Assembly: GCF_016219575.1 (NCBI RefSeq)
Contig: NZ_JACRMG010000009.1
Span: 930,001 to 994,000, forward strand
DNA: 64,000 nt
Origin: Bradyrhizobium sp.
GTDB lineage: Bacteria; Pseudomonadota; Alphaproteobacteria; Rhizobiales; Xanthobacteraceae
Direction: 5' to 3'
Position numbers and translations under genes: made by a program. Below the pieces are notes generated by a model. That model did not search any database, was not told the origin of the DNA, and saw nothing but the letters and a program-made list of their open reading frames with translations. Below, piece after piece: positions 53,063 to 61,169 of the stretch. The first letter of the stretch is position 1. Each line of letters begins with the position of its first letter.

Positions 53063-53437
53063 TCAGTGCTTGATCTCCGGCGGCAGCTTGCCGCCGTTGG
53101 CGGCGAGCTTGGTCATCACCTGCTTGTGCAGCCAGATGTTCATGCTGGCGGAATCATTGGTGTCGCCGGTGTAGCCGAGCTCCTTGGCGAGCTGCTTGCG
53201 CGCGTTGAGGCTCGAATCGATGTCGAGCGCCTTCATCAGGTCGACGATGGAGTGCTTCCAGTCGAGCTTTTCCCCCTTGGCGGCAACCGCCTTGTCGAGA
53301 ATGGGAGCAACGTCGACCGTCTGCGCCGGTGCCGCACCGGGCGCTGCGGCCGCGCCGCCGGATGCCGCACCGCCTGCCGGCGTCGCGCTGGCCTTGCTGC
53401 CGAAGATCGCGTTCATGATCGTTCCGAAAATACTCAT
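53063..53437 (-). CDS. DUF3597 domain protein
   Basis: 124 residues from MSIFGTIMNAIFGSKASATP with GGGAGCG before it. An Ala/Gly/Pro linker leads to the DUF3597 domain at about 40-124 (VDVAPILDKAVAAKGEKLDW, HSIVDLMKALDIDSSLNARK, LAKELGYTGDTNDSASMNIW), a LysM-associated helical domain. The N-terminal amphipathic helix may touch membranes. The function is unknown. Confidence 0.88.
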   Translation of the reverse strand: MSIFGTIMNAIFGSKASATPAGGAASGGAAAAPGAAPAQTVDVAPILDKAVAAKGEKLDWKHSIVDLMKALDIDSSLNARKQLAKELGYTGDTNDSASMNIWLHKQVMTKLAANGGKLPPEIKH

Positions 53438-53749
53438 CGTTCGCTCCCAAATAAACTTGAAGATGCCGTGGAGGTTCGTGGCGCTTTGGTGGATTGCCGG
53501 CAGCACCCGGCCGGGGGTCGCATCAGAACTCTACTCCACAGGCAGCCGGGTTGCCAATGCGACAATCACCGAAGCTTGAGCAAGACAATGGCCGCAATTG
53601 AGAGTACGCTGCACGCAACAGTTCGCGACATGGCCAGTTCGGTTTGCTTTCGCGTCTGGCCTGATCGTGATCGCTTTACGGGAACGGCGCAGCGGTGCCA
53701 TTCGCGTGGCACGGGATTGCGGCCATCTCCCCAAAGGGAGCCAACGACC

Positions 53750-54643
53750 ATGGCCACGCCATATCAAGGAAATGTCACAAATGTCGGTGCAGCCGATGGT
53801 GCCGGACCTGTTGTCCGCGCGATCGGTATTGCCGACCTGCATCGCGCCCTTCAACGTGGCTGGGAGGACTTCAAGGCGGTACCGAGCCACGCCATCATCC
53901 TCTGCGTGATCTATCCCGTCATCGGCCTCGTGCTGGCGCGGCTGGTACACGGTTATTCCGTGCTGCCGCTGCTGTTCCCGCTTGCAGCCGGCTTTGCGCT
54001 GCTCGGCCCGTTCGCAGCCATCGGCCTCTATGAACTCAGCCGCCGCCGCGAGGCCGGCGAGCCGGCATCCGCCTGGGATGCATTCGAGGTATTCCGCTCG
54101 CCGTCGTTCGGCGCCATGCTCGGACTCGGCGCGCTCCTGCTTTCGCTGTTCGTGGCCTGGATCATGACGGCACAGGCGGTCTATACCGCCGCCTTCGGCC
54201 ATGAGACGGCTGCCAACATTCCTGACTTCGCCAACCACGTGCTCTCGACCGCGCAGGGCTGGTGGCTGATCGTCGTTGGCTGCGGCGTCGGCTTCCTGTT
54301 CGCGCTGGCTACGCTGTGCATCAGCGTGATCTCCTTCCCGCTGATGCTCGACCGCCATGCCGGCGCCGGCGAAGCGATCGCCACGTCGATCCGCGCGGTG
54401 TTGCGCAATCCCCTTCCGATGGCCGCGTGGGGCCTGATCGTTGCCGCGCTGCTGGTTCTGGGCTCGCTGCCGTTCTTCCTCGGGCTCGCCGTCGTGATCC
54501 CCCTGCTCGGCCACGCCACATGGCACCTCTATCGCGAGGTGATCGTTCCGGATCCCGCCGCGCGCCCGGTGATCCCGCCCGCGCGGCCGCGCAAGCCGGC
54601 GGCGGATTTTCCGGCCAATCTGTTCCCGTGGAAGCGTAGCTGA
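53750..54643 (+). CDS. DUF2189 membrane protein
   Basis: 297 residues from MATPYQGNVTNVGAADGAGP with AAAGGGAG upstream. It shows the DUF2189 opening (ALQRGWEDFKAVPSHAIILC) and six hydrophobic helices, including LPLLFPLAAGFALLGPFAAI. The C-terminus is a Pro/Arg-rich cytoplasmic tail. It is an integral inner-membrane protein of unknown role. The gene stands alone; the roughly 310 bp before it (53438-53749) contain no gene I can support. Confidence 0.87.
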   Translation: MATPYQGNVTNVGAADGAGPVVRAIGIADLHRALQRGWEDFKAVPSHAIILCVIYPVIGLVLARLVHGYSVLPLLFPLAAGFALLGPFAAIGLYELSRRREAGEPASAWDAFEVFRSPSFGAMLGLGALLLSLFVAWIMTAQAVYTAAFGHETAANIPDFANHVLSTAQGWWLIVVGCGVGFLFALATLCISVISFPLMLDRHAGAGEAIATSIRAVLRNPLPMAAWGLIVAALLVLGSLPFFLGLAVVIPLLGHATWHLYREVIVPDPAARPVIPPARPRKPAADFPANLFPWKRS

Positions 54644-54848
54644 TCGCGATTGATCGTCGCGACCGCGCCGCCGGTCGATTGTCGACCGGCGGCTGTGCGC
54701 TGCCCATGAACAAGGCGTAAAGGAAGAGGATACGCTTGTGAACGCCAGCGCAGGATAACAGCCTTGTTTTGGCCGCTCTTGCCCCGAACATTCGCTGCGG
54801 CTGCAACACGAATAGCGAGAACGAGTCGATCTTGGAGCGCCCTGCCCG

Positions 54849-55664
54849 ATGAATTCAGGCTTTTCCCTTAAAGCCCTTGCGTTGAGCGCGCTGCTCGCAA
54901 TCCCGGCAGGACCGGCGTTTGCCTTGGCCTGCGGCACCGGGACGTTCGAGGTCTGGCTCGAGGATTTCAAGAAGGAAGCAGCATCCAAGGGCATCTCGCC
55001 GCCGGTCATCGCAACGAGCCTTACCGGGCTGACGCTCGACAAGGCCGTGATCGCGCGCGACCAGAATCAGAAGGTGTTTTCGCAGAGCTTCGAAGAGTTT
55101 TCCGGCCGCATGGTGCCTCCCCGCCTCACCCGCGGCTCCAACATGCTCAAGCAATATGGATCGGTGCTCGGGCGGATCGAGCAGACCTATGGCGTGCCCG
55201 GCGAAGTCATCGTGGCGATCTGGGGCCTGGAGACCGACTACGGCGTCAACCTCGGCAAGTTCCAGACGCTGCGCTCGCTGGCCTCGCTCGCCTATGACTG
55301 CCGCCGCTCCGACCTGTTCAAGGCCGAGTTGATGGACGCGCTGCGCGTTATCGATCGCGGCGATATCCCGCCGCAGGACCTGCGCGGCGCCTGGGCCGGC
55401 GAAATCGGCCAGACCCAGTTCATGCCGTCGAGCTACATCAAGTATGCCGTGGATTTCGACGGCAACGGGCGGCGTGACCTCCTGCGCAGCGTGCCCGACG
55501 TGCTGGCCTCGACCGCGAATTACCTCGCCAGCAAGGGCTGGCAGCGCGGCAAGGACTGGGAGCCCGGTAGCGCCAATTTTGCCGTCATCAAGGAATGGAA
55601 CAAGAGCGAGGTCTACTCGAGGACCATCGGCTATTTCGCCAGCCAGCTCGCGCGGGCGCCTTGA
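54849..55664 (+). CDS. Lytic murein transglycosylase (MltB type)
   Basis: A 271-residue exported enzyme cleaving peptidoglycan glycan strands with 1,6-anhydro ends. The signal peptide is about 1-26. The SLT_2/MltB domain follows with the catalytic Glu128 in IWGLETDYG. GEIGQTQFMPSSYIKYAVDF and DVLASTANYLASKGW are the other family blocks. It lacks the C-terminal peptidoglycan-binding domain that many relatives have and is shorter than most. It is followed by about 400 bp without genes. Confidence 0.92.
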   Translation: MNSGFSLKALALSALLAIPAGPAFALACGTGTFEVWLEDFKKEAASKGISPPVIATSLTGLTLDKAVIARDQNQKVFSQSFEEFSGRMVPPRLTRGSNMLKQYGSVLGRIEQTYGVPGEVIVAIWGLETDYGVNLGKFQTLRSLASLAYDCRRSDLFKAELMDALRVIDRGDIPPQDLRGAWAGEIGQTQFMPSSYIKYAVDFDGNGRRDLLRSVPDVLASTANYLASKGWQRGKDWEPGSANFAVIKEWNKSEVYSRTIGYFASQLARAP

Positions 55665-56060
55665 GTATCCCTCCATAGATTGAATATATTTTCAGTTTAT
55701 GGTTCCAACTACATGCGAATCACGCATGCGAAATGCTCCCGCACCGTCAGCCGGACGGCGCTCCTGGGAGGAAAGCCTTTGCGACAAGGCGGTCCGATGC
55801 CAGTCAGGGGACGTGTCGCGATTGCGACAATCTCTATATATTTCAACAAGATTTGATCTGCCTCAAGGACCTGCCGTCGCATCCGCCCGCCGCGTGCACC
55901 GCCGCGTCAAAGAGTTAAGCGCTCCTTACTCCAGCCATGCACCCTAGGTTTAGCTGCATCGCACCATTCGAACTACTGCGACGCAACACAGTCTCCTATA
56001 TTCATTTCAACGATTTGGCCGCTGATTAAGGGCTGAATCGAACTACGAAGGAGACTACCA
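55665..56060. promoter_or_regulatory. 396-bp AT-rich intergenic region upstream of DUF1127 gene
   Basis: No gene is supported. The composition is distinctly AT-richer than the window, with several TATA-like runs (TTGAATATATTTTC near 55680, TCTATATATTTC near 55832). It should contain the promoter of the DUF1127 gene and possibly a small RNA. A Fnr-like box lies at 55853-55866. Confidence 0.5.
55853..55866. promoter_or_regulatory. Fnr/FixK-type box upstream of DUF1127 gene
   Basis: TTGATCTGCCTCAA fits TTG(A/C)-N6-(T/G)CAA and is one base off the Fnr consensus TTGAT-N4-ATCAA. It is about 200 bp before the DUF1127 start, which would require a long untranslated leader. Confidence 0.4.
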
Positions 56061-56213
56061 ATGCTGCTCTCGCTCATCCGCATGATCCAGGCGTTCCGGG
56101 ACTATCAGCGCAATGTCGCCGAACTGTCCCAGCTCAGCGATCGCGAACTGTCCGACATCGGACTCGATCGCTCGGACATTCCGCGCGTTGCAGCCGGCAC
56201 CTACAACGGCTGA
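56061..56213 (+). CDS. DUF1127 small protein (50 aa)
   Basis: A 50-residue basic protein too short for routine reading-frame filters. It starts [20 protein letters not shown] and carries the DUF1127 core [20 protein letters not shown] near the end. The ATG is preceded by GAAGGAGACTACC. Short DUF1127 proteins in Rhizobiales influence phosphate and carbon metabolism and RNA turnover in some species. A hairpin terminator follows 29 bases after the stop, so it is monocistronic. Confidence 0.92.
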   Translation: MLLSLIRMIQAFRDYQRNVAELSQLSDRELSDIGLDRSDIPRVAAGTYNG

Positions 56214-56241
56214 AACTCGTTCAGCCCGGAAATGAACGGAT

Positions 56242-56264
56242 AACGCCCGCCTCGTGCGGGCGTT
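56242..56264 (+). terminator. Hairpin after DUF1127 gene
   Basis: AACGCCCGC pairs with GCGGGCGTT across CTCGT, followed by GTCGTC with little T-tract. Confidence 0.7.
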
Positions 56265-56326
56265 GTCGTCTCCGGAGCAGCCTGCGCAGGTGCGCTAACC
56301 GTCAAAACGCGCTAACCCTGCGCGCC

Positions 56327-57760
56327 ATGACAACCCCCAAATCAACTTCCGGCCCCGTGCATATTGTCGGCGCGGGCTTGGCCGGCTCGGAAGCCGCCTG
56401 GCAGGTCGCCAATGCCGGTACGCCAGTGGTGCTGCATGAGATGCGCCCGCAGCGGATGACCGAGGCCCACCGCACCGAGGGCTGCGCCGAGCTGGTCTGC
56501 TCCAACTCCTTCCGCTCCGACGACGCCGCCAACAATGCGGTCGGCCTGCTGCACGCCGAAATGCGCAAGCTCGGCTCGCTGATCATGCGCGCGGCGGATG
56601 CCAACCAGGTGCCCGCCGGCGGCGCGCTGGCGGTCGACCGCGACGGGTTCTCCGCCGCCGTGACCAGGGCGCTGCACGAGCATCCCCTGATCGAGATCGC
56701 CCGCGGCGAGATCGCAGGGCTCCCGCCCGCGGAATGGCACAACGTCATCGTTGCGACCGGCCCCCTCACCTCGGCACCGCTGGCGGATGCGATCCGGCAG
56801 CTGACCGACGAGAGCGCGCTGGCGTTTTTCGATGCCATCGCGCCGATCGTTCATCGCGATTCCATCGCCATGAACGTGGCCTGGTTCCAGTCGCGCTACG
56901 ACAAGGTCGGGCCCGGCGGCACCGGCGCCGACTACATCAACTGCCCGATGACCAGGGAGCAGTACGACGCCTTTGTCGCGGCGCTGCTCGAGGGCGAGAA
57001 GGTCGACTTCAAGGATTGGGAGACCAACACGCCCTATTTCGACGGCTGTCTGCCGGTCGAAGTGATGGCCGAACGCGGCCACGAGACGCTGCGGCATGGA
57101 CCGATGAAGCCGGTCGGGCTCACCAACCCGCACAATCCGACCGTCAAGCCGTATGCGATCGTGCAGCTGCGCCAGGACAACAAGCTTGGCACGCTCTACA
57201 ACATCGTCGGCTTCCAGACCAAGCTGAAGCATGGCGCGCAGCAGCGCGTATTCCGCACCATTCCCGGGCTGGAGAATGCCGAGTTCGCCCGGCTCGGCGG
57301 CCTGCATCGCAACACCTTCCTCAACTCGCCAAAACTGCTCGATCAGCAGCTGCGGCTGCGAGCGCAGCCGCGGCTGCGCTTCGCCGGCCAGATGACGGGC
57401 TGCGAGGGCTATGTGGAATCCGCCAGCATCGGCCTGATCGCCGGCCTCTATGCGGCGGCCAATGCGCGCACGCAGGAGCTGGCACCGCCGCCATCGACGA
57501 CTGCGCTTGGCTCGCTGCTCGGCCACATCACCGGCGGCCATATCGAGACCATCGACAGCGGCCCGCGCTCGTTCCAGCCGATGAACATCAATTTCGGCCT
57601 GTTCCCGCCGCTGGCGAGCCCGCCGACCAAAAAGCCCGACGGATCCCGACTGCGCGGCAACGAGAAGACGGTGGCGAAGAAGCAGGCCATGAGCGCCCGC
57701 GCACTCGCCGATCTCGACCGCTGGATCGCCGACCATCTGCGCGTCGCGGCGGCGGCGTGA
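56327..57760 (+). CDS. trmFO: Folate/FAD-dependent tRNA (uracil-54-C5)-methyltransferase
   Basis: A 477-residue flavoenzyme making ribothymidine 54 in tRNA with methylenetetrahydrofolate as methyl donor. The FAD site is [13 protein letters not shown] near residue 13. Both catalytic cysteines are present, in [10 protein letters not shown] and [10 protein letters not shown]. The length is typical, with a short basic C-terminal extension ([21 protein letters not shown]). It is followed after 7 bp by the kinase-like fusion gene on the same strand. Confidence 0.95.
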   Translation: MTTPKSTSGPVHIVGAGLAGSEAAWQVANAGTPVVLHEMRPQRMTEAHRTEGCAELVCSNSFRSDDAANNAVGLLHAEMRKLGSLIMRAADANQVPAGGALAVDRDGFSAAVTRALHEHPLIEIARGEIAGLPPAEWHNVIVATGPLTSAPLADAIRQLTDESALAFFDAIAPIVHRDSIAMNVAWFQSRYDKVGPGGTGADYINCPMTREQYDAFVAALLEGEKVDFKDWETNTPYFDGCLPVEVMAERGHETLRHGPMKPVGLTNPHNPTVKPYAIVQLRQDNKLGTLYNIVGFQTKLKHGAQQRVFRTIPGLENAEFARLGGLHRNTFLNSPKLLDQQLRLRAQPRLRFAGQMTGCEGYVESASIGLIAGLYAAANARTQELAPPPSTTALGSLLGHITGGHIETIDSGPRSFQPMNINFGLFPPLASPPTKKPDGSRLRGNEKTVAKKQAMSARALADLDRWIADHLRVAAAA

Positions 57761-57767
57761 GCGTCCC

Positions 57768-58862
57768 ATGAGCCTGCCGAAAGACGACGCCGCTGAGCTT
57801 GCGGCACGCTGGCGTGACGGTGTGCTGCTCAAGCGCGACGTGTTTTCCATTGTCGAGCGCGGCCGCTTCCGGACCGACGGCGGAGAAGTCGACGGCGTGC
57901 TGCGCCGGCTCGACGAGTTGCCATGGTGGTCCCGGGGACTGGCGCTGCACCTGTTCTCGCGCGAACGGCGTGCGCTGGAACGTGCCCGCGACCTCGATGT
58001 CGGCCCAAGCCTGCTGTGGTCCGGCCGGCGCGCACTGGTGCGCGGCTTCATCGACGGCGTGGCGCTGCATCTGGCCAAGCCGCATGGCGACGTCGCCTAT
58101 TTCCGCTCCGCCAAACGAGCATTGCACCGGCTGCACCGCGCCGGCATCTGCCACAATGATCTCGCCAAGGAACAGAACTGGCTGGTCAGCCGCGACGGCC
58201 GCGCCTACCTGACCGATTTCCAGCTCGCCGCCTGTTTCTCCCGGCGCACCTGGCTGTTCCGCGTCGCGGCCTATGAAGACATCAGGCATATGCTGAAGCA
58301 CAAGCGCAGCTACGCGCCGGAAGCGTTGACGCCGAAGGAACGAAAACTCCTCGCACGCAAGTCGGTGGTGGCGAGCGTCTGGCTGAAAACCGGCAAGAAG
58401 GTCTATCAAGCCATCACCCGCGGCCTGTTCAACTTCAGGGATCGCGAGGGCGGCGGCAAGCGGCTGGTCAACGACGCGCCCGTGCTGGCCGAACTGATCC
58501 GCAAGAACCCCGCCGTGCGCGATACCGCCATCGTCGCCTTTGCCGACCGCCGCAGCGGCGTCGGGCTCTATGCCTTCGTCGAGGCCGATCAGGTTTCGCT
58601 GGAGACGCAGCTGCGCGACGAACTCGCCTCCGCCAGGGGCGCAAAGCCGCCGGAGCATATCCAGGTGGTCCACGCCCTTCCACGCGATGCGTCGGGCCAG
58701 CCGCGTACCGAGATCCTGCAGTTGGTTGCAATGAATCAGCTCGATTTGATCGAGCCGATGATGAAGAGCGACGAGGATCGCGCCTTCCTCCGGGATATCC
58801 TCGATAGCCGCAAGAATCTGCGCGACCGCTTCAATTTCGAGGCGGACCTGCCGTCGACCTGA
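57768..58862 (+). CDS. Kinase-like domain fused to adenylate-forming enzyme C-terminal domain
   Basis: A 364-residue protein in two parts. Residues about 15-215 are a small protein-kinase-like fold: the catalytic loop HNDLAKEQN (Asp131, Asn137) and DFQLA (Asp150) in place of DFG are clear, as in lipopolysaccharide- or RIO-type kinases. Residues about 233-325 resemble the C-terminal subdomain of acyl-CoA synthetases (IRKNPAVRDTAIVAFADRRS, then HALPRDASGQPRTEIL), but the catalytic lysine of the SGK motif is Gln311. The second domain therefore cannot catalyse on its own and may bind a nucleotide or acyl group. It is co-directional with trmFO. Confidence 0.75.
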   Translation: MSLPKDDAAELAARWRDGVLLKRDVFSIVERGRFRTDGGEVDGVLRRLDELPWWSRGLALHLFSRERRALERARDLDVGPSLLWSGRRALVRGFIDGVALHLAKPHGDVAYFRSAKRALHRLHRAGICHNDLAKEQNWLVSRDGRAYLTDFQLAACFSRRTWLFRVAAYEDIRHMLKHKRSYAPEALTPKERKLLARKSVVASVWLKTGKKVYQAITRGLFNFRDREGGGKRLVNDAPVLAELIRKNPAVRDTAIVAFADRRSGVGLYAFVEADQVSLETQLRDELASARGAKPPEHIQVVHALPRDASGQPRTEILQLVAMNQLDLIEPMMKSDEDRAFLRDILDSRKNLRDRFNFEADLPST

Positions 58863-58868
58863 ACGAGC

Positions 58869-59729
58869 TCATTCGCCCCGAAACTCCGGGGAGCGCGAAG
58901 CCCGCCACAGCGCCCACAGCATCCGCAAGCGCGGCATCCGCCGCAGCACGAAGGGATCGTTGTCGCGGCGTTCCATGCGCTTGATATCGCGGCGGACCAG
59001 CGCCAGCGGCAGGAAGGCGGGACGCACCTCCTTCGGCACGTGCGCCAGCAGCGACAGCGCCGTCTTCAGGTGCTTGCTTGCCTCGTCGACCAGCTGATCG
59101 ATCGCGGCGCGGGCCTGCGGCGTCTGCTTGCCCGCGAACACCTCTTCAACGTTACTGCCGTGCTGGTGCAGGAATTGCTGCGGCAGGAACAGCTGTCGCC
59201 GGGCGGTGTCCTGCGGCAGCGAGTTGAGGACCTCCACCATTCCATAGGCAAGGCCGGCATGGCGCGCGACGTGGTCGATCGCCTCCGACGGCCGCGCCAG
59301 GATGCGGGCGCAGCAGGCAAACAGCGTCGAGGCCGTGTCGTTGGCATAGCCCTCCAGCGCGGACAGCGACGGCATCGGATCGTTGTAGAGATCGAACTCG
59401 TGCTCGATGATGAGCTGCACCAGCCGCTCGACCGGGAGCCGCCAGGTCTGGATCGTCCACAGCAATTCGGAGGCGACCGGATTGCCCTCGATGCCGCCAT
59501 GGTCGTGGCCAGCCAGCATGTCCGTCCACCATTGCAGCCGCATCTCGCCGGGCAACGGCTGGCTCACCTGGTCGCGCACGCGCGATATCTCGACATTGAA
59601 GGCGTAGATCGCCAGCATCGGCCGGCGATGCACGCCCGGCAGGAACAGCGTCGAGGCATAACGCGGGAAGTCGTGGCTGCGCACGAGCTCGGCGCAGAAG
59701 GTGGCGGCGTCTCTCGGCTGGCCGGCCAT
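58869..59729 (-). CDS. Squalene/phytoene synthase-fold protein, NDUFAF6-like
   Basis: A 286-residue all-helical protein of the squalene/phytoene synthase superfamily. The first Asp-rich motif that binds diphosphate (DxxxD) is absent; the equivalent segment reads AFNVEISRVRDQVSQPLPGE, then MRLQWW, which is the pattern of mitochondrial NDUFAF6 (AFNVELAQVxDSV...MRMQFW). So it is probably a complex I assembly factor and not a terpene synthase. It lies 3 bp after the Mth938-domain gene and belongs to the sec-linked cluster. Confidence 0.85.
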   Translation of the reverse strand: MAGQPRDAATFCAELVRSHDFPRYASTLFLPGVHRRPMLAIYAFNVEISRVRDQVSQPLPGEMRLQWWTDMLAGHDHGGIEGNPVASELLWTIQTWRLPVERLVQLIIEHEFDLYNDPMPSLSALEGYANDTASTLFACCARILARPSEAIDHVARHAGLAYGMVEVLNSLPQDTARRQLFLPQQFLHQHGSNVEEVFAGKQTPQARAAIDQLVDEASKHLKTALSLLAHVPKEVRPAFLPLALVRRDIKRMERRDNDPFVLRRMPRLRMLWALWRASRSPEFRGE

Positions 59730-59732
59730 CGC

Positions 59733-60116
59733 TCAGGGCACCGCGATCAGTGCGGCCGCGACGCGGCGCCGCTCGCCCAGCATGATGTTGTAGGTGCGGA
59801 TTGCCGGCCCCGTTTGCATCGGATCCAGCACGATCCTGACCGCACGCAGCTCCTCGCGCAAGCCACGCGGCGGCACCCACACATCGGCTCCGGTGCCGAC
59901 GACAAGCGTGTCGATGCCGTTGGCGGCCTCAAACACCTTTGCGAGGGAATAGCGGTCGATCTGCTCGGGTTTCGTGACATCCCAGGCCCAGATCGCATCC
60001 GGCAGGCAGAGCAGCGATCCCCGATGCGACATGTCGGCAAAGGCAAAGCCGCCCTTGCCATAGGCTTCGATCGGCGCCGACCTCGGGAAGTGCAGACCGT
60101 CCGAGGCACCCGACAT
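59733..60116 (-). CDS. Mth938/DUF498 domain protein, NDUFAF3-like
   Basis: A 127-residue single-domain protein of the Mth938 (DUF498) fold. The core IDTLVVGTGADVWVPPRGLR is characteristic (G-x-G at the loop). The mitochondrial homologue NDUFAF3 is a complex I assembly factor. It lies 3 bp after secF and 3 bp before the NDUFAF6-like gene, so the two candidate assembly factors are co-transcribed with the Sec accessory genes. Confidence 0.88.
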   Translation of the reverse strand: MSGASDGLHFPRSAPIEAYGKGGFAFADMSHRGSLLCLPDAIWAWDVTKPEQIDRYSLAKVFEAANGIDTLVVGTGADVWVPPRGLREELRAVRIVLDPMQTGPAIRTYNIMLGERRRVAAALIAVP

Positions 60117-60119
60117 GGC

Positions 60120-61160
60120 TTACTTCTTTGCCGGCGCGCCCGGCTTGCCCGGCTTTTCGGCCGGCGTATCCGGGGCGTCGGTCCGGTTGGTGCCGACGCC
60201 GAGATAGATCAGGATGGGCGCGGCGATGAAGATCGAGGTGTAGGTGCCGACCAGCACGACGCCGAACATCATGACGGCCGTGAAGCTGTGGATGGCGTGG
60301 CCGCCGAACAGCAGCAGCGCCAGCAAGGCCAGCGTCACCGTGACGTGGGTGATGATCGAGCGCGACAGCGTCGAGTTGATGGACTCGTTGAGCAGCTGCG
60401 GCATCGGCATCTTCTTGTAGCGCCGCAGCATTTCGCGGATGCGGTCATAGATGACGACGGTGTCGTTGAGCGAGTAGCCGAGAATCGTCAGCAGCGCCGC
60501 GATACTGGTGAGATCGAAATCGACCTGGGTGATCGACATGAAACCGATGGTCAGCACGATGTCGTGCACGTTGGCGATCATGGCGCCGAGCGCGAACTGC
60601 CATTCGAAGCGGAACCAGAGATAGATCAGGATGCTGACGATCGCGAGCATCAGCCCGAGCATGCCGTAGGCGAGCAGCTCGCCGGAAACGCGCGGACCCA
60701 CCACTTCGACGCGGCGGTATTCGACGGTGTCGCCAAGCGAGCCGCGGATCTTGTCCACTGCGGCCTGCTGGGCCTTGTCGCCGCCCGGCTGCTCCGCCAC
60801 GCGCAGCAGCACGTCGGCAGGCCCGCCGAATTGCTGCAACTGAACCTCGCCGAGGCCGAGATTGCCGAGCGTGGCACGCATTTGCGCGATATCGGCGGTG
60901 CCGGACTTGGCACGAACCTCCATCAAAGTGCCGCCCCTGAAATCGATGCCGAAATTCAGCCCATGGGTGAAGAACAGCACGATCGCCACGATCGACAGCG
61001 TCGCCGAGATCGGGAACGAGATGCGGCGGAACTGGGTGAAGTCGAAATGCGTGTCGTCGGGAACGATGCGCAGCGACGGCAGCAAGTTGAAGATGCTGAC
61101 CACGGTCAGCACCGCAATCAGGACACCGAGAGCAACGAGAACGAATTGGGTAGTGGTCAC
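60120..61160 (-). CDS. secF: Protein translocase subunit SecF
   Basis: A 346-residue inner-membrane protein helping SecYEG export. Six transmembrane helices, a periplasmic P1-like domain (HGLNFGIDFRGGTLMEVRAK) and the conserved transmembrane block VDFDLTSIAALLTILGYSLN, then DTVVIYDRIRE, are present. It follows secD by 9 bp. The N-terminal helix is preceded by a short extra hydrophobic segment. A Pro/Lys tail ends the protein. Confidence 0.96.
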   Translation of the reverse strand: MTTTQFVLVALGVLIAVLTVVSIFNLLPSLRIVPDDTHFDFTQFRRISFPISATLSIVAIVLFFTHGLNFGIDFRGGTLMEVRAKSGTADIAQMRATLGNLGLGEVQLQQFGGPADVLLRVAEQPGGDKAQQAAVDKIRGSLGDTVEYRRVEVVGPRVSGELLAYGMLGLMLAIVSILIYLWFRFEWQFALGAMIANVHDIVLTIGFMSITQVDFDLTSIAALLTILGYSLNDTVVIYDRIREMLRRYKKMPMPQLLNESINSTLSRSIITHVTVTLALLALLLFGGHAIHSFTAVMMFGVVLVGTYTSIFIAAPILIYLGVGTNRTDAPDTPAEKPGKPGAPAKK

Positions 61161-61169
61161 TGCCGGCCC

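Noticed and set aside
58869..59729. Calling this gene a squalene or phytoene synthase
   Set aside because: The first DxxxD motif needed for prenyl diphosphate binding is absent, and the sequence pattern follows NDUFAF6.
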